This document shows, piece after piece, positions 63,061-64,000 of a stretch of 64,000 bases of DNA. The stretch lies in assembly GCF_000147815.2 (NCBI RefSeq), contig NC_015957.1:1178001-1242000 (forward strand), given 5' to 3'. The stretch is from Streptomyces violaceusniger Tu 4113 (GTDB lineage: Bacteria; Actinomycetota; Actinomycetes; Streptomycetales; Streptomycetaceae). The notes under the pieces are model-generated. The model was not told the DNA's origin. It saw only the letters and a list, made by a program, of their open reading frames with translations, and did not search any database. The position numbers and the translations under genes were made by a program. Every line of letters starts with the position of its first letter. Position 1 is the stretch's first letter.

Positions 63061-63956
63061 CGCTGAGCGGACGCGTGGCCGTCGTCACCGGAGCCGCCCG
63101 CGGCGTCGGCGCGGCCGTCGCCACCGCGCTGTCCGAGGCCGGTGCACGGGTGGCGCTGCTCGGCCGGGAGGAGGAGAGGCTGCGGGAGGCGGCGGCCGGG
63201 CTGCCCACGCCCACCCTGTGCGTCGAGGCGGACGTCACCGACCCGGCCGCCCTGGACGCCGCCGCACGCGAGGTCGAAACACGGCTCGGCCCCGCCGACG
63301 TGGTCGTGGCCAACGCGGGCATCGCCGTCAGCGGGCCCTTCCGCGACACCGAGGCCGACCTGTGGCAGCGGGTCGTCGACGTCAACCTGACCGGCGCGGC
63401 CAACACCGCCAGGGCCTTCCTGCCCCACCTCACCCGCACCCGCGGCTACTTCCTCCAGGTCGCCTCCACTGCCTCGTTCGGCTCCGCGCCCATGATGAGC
63501 GCGTACTGCGCCTCCAAGGCGGGTGCGGAGTCCTTCGCCCAATCCCTGCGCTGCGAGCTCGAACCCGACGGCATCGCCGTCGGCGTCGCCTACCTGCACT
63601 GGACCGGCACCGACATGATCGGCGGCATCGACGACAACCCGGTACTGCGGGCCCTGCGCGCGCACCAGCCCCGGTTCGCCCGCCGCGTCCAGACTCCGGC
63701 GCGGGTGGCCGGCCTGCTCACCGACGGCATCGTCCGCCGCGCTCCCCGCGTCCACGCGCCGCCCTGGCTGCGCTGGTGCCAGGCGCTGCGCCCGGTCTTC
63801 CCCGCCCTCGTCGCCCACATCTCCCGGCGCGAGCTGCGGTGCCGGAGCGGGGCCGAGTTCGCCGCAGGCACCGGAGCAATGGGCGCGGGCGGCCGCGCCG
63901 ACTGGACCGCGCACCGGTCCGCGCCGACTCCGCGGCCGGGCGGGCAGGCGGACTGA
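62988..63956 (+). CDS. short-chain dehydrogenase/reductase
   Basis: A 322-residue classical SDR with NAD(P)-binding VVTGAARGVGAAVA, the VANAGIAVSG (NAG) motif, and the catalytic Ser (VASTASFGSA), Tyr and Lys (YCASKAG). The C-terminal ~60 residues form an extra segment (WLRWCQALRPVFPALVAHISRREL) typical of SDRs near Baeyer-Villiger monooxygenase genes. ATG 62988 has AGGAG 9 nt upstream; ATG 62979 is too close to it. It oxidises or reduces an unknown alcohol or ketone. Another gene begins 3 nt after its stop. Confidence 0.88.
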   Translation: MRTSGRGLGRRGIARSPSPHTGVSPLSGRVAVVTGAARGVGAAVATALSEAGARVALLGREEERLREAAAGLPTPTLCVEADVTDPAALDAAAREVETRLGPADVVVANAGIAVSGPFRDTEADLWQRVVDVNLTGAANTARAFLPHLTRTRGYFLQVASTASFGSAPMMSAYCASKAGAESFAQSLRCELEPDGIAVGVAYLHWTGTDMIGGIDDNPVLRALRAHQPRFARRVQTPARVAGLLTDGIVRRAPRVHAPPWLRWCQALRPVFPALVAHISRRELRCRSGAEFAAGTGAMGAGGRADWTAHRSAPTPRPGGQAD

Positions 63957-63958
63957 CC

Positions 63959-64000
63959 GTGTTCGGCACGGATCCCGAGCGCATCCTGCTGGTCAACCAC
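63959..64000 (+). CDS. start of a gene cut by the window edge
   Basis: GTG 63959 follows the SDR stop by 2 nt and runs open for 14 codons (FGTDPERILLVNH) to the edge. It is likely co-transcribed with the SDR gene. Too little is visible for a function. Confidence 0.5.
   Translation, partial: MFGTDPERILLVNH

Overview
The window is a high-GC actinomycete chromosome, almost certainly Streptomyces. The signs are GTG starts, strongly G/C third codon positions, a WhiB-family regulator, many strong GC-rich hairpin terminators, and a gene order (ahpD-ahpC-oxyR, PBP, fumC, fumarase I, DUF1707, whiB-like, glpX, DUF4245, nitroreductase, xseB-xseA, ispH, ppgK, ychF) that I recall from conserved Streptomyces chromosome cores.

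Layout. 0-5.3 kb: tail of a Tad/Flp-pilus-like cluster (TadG-like partial, lipoprotein, OmpA-like protein), an ArsB/SLC13-type permease, a cold-shock protein, DUF192 and an A24 prepilin peptidase. 5.4-13.3 kb: cis-prenyltransferase, PIN-PhoH ATPase, secreted lytic transglycosylase, AI-2E family exporter, AhpD/AhpC and the divergent regulator OxyR. 13.3-18.4 kb: FtsX permease, ABC ATPase and PadR operon, then an RHH + SPFH pair. 18.5-30.4 kb: bifunctional PBP, TetR, SpoIIE-type phosphatase, methyltransferase, DUF402, FumC, and a fused polysaccharide deacetylase/glycosyltransferase with a wall-spanning-type partner. 30.5-43.6 kb: GH18 protein, class I fumarase and the housekeeping block ending in ychF.

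43.55-61.29 kb is a composite integrative element in the 3' end of ychF. A perfect 24-bp copy of the ychF 3' end recurs at 61,269-61,292, and a third partial att site with a symmetrical core lies at 52,818-52,840. It therefore looks like two related elements in tandem. The left one carries a degraded second copy of the 13-18 kb region (oxyR 3' fragment, ABC permease, ATPase, PadR, truncated SPFH), a double-hotdog thioesterase, IS3 and IS256 remnants, a sigma-factor fragment and a frameshifted integrase fragment. The right one carries a translationally coupled three-gene operon: a TIR-domain protein, a large protein with a divergent P-loop, and a membrane-anchored protein. Beside it are an XRE-TPR-type regulator and a separately regulated ATPase with a DUF234-like C-terminus. 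The TIR operon is the best candidate for an undescribed system, probably immunity or conflict.

61.3-64 kb returns to the chromosome with a GvpU-like protein, a 51-aa membrane protein (DUF6131-like) and an SDR oxidoreductase. A second unusual theme is that three genes (OmpA-like, SLC13 permease, oxyR) are followed by tandem minisatellites whose first unit contains the gene's own stop codon. Two further intergenic repeat fields lie at 31.7 and 37.8 kb.
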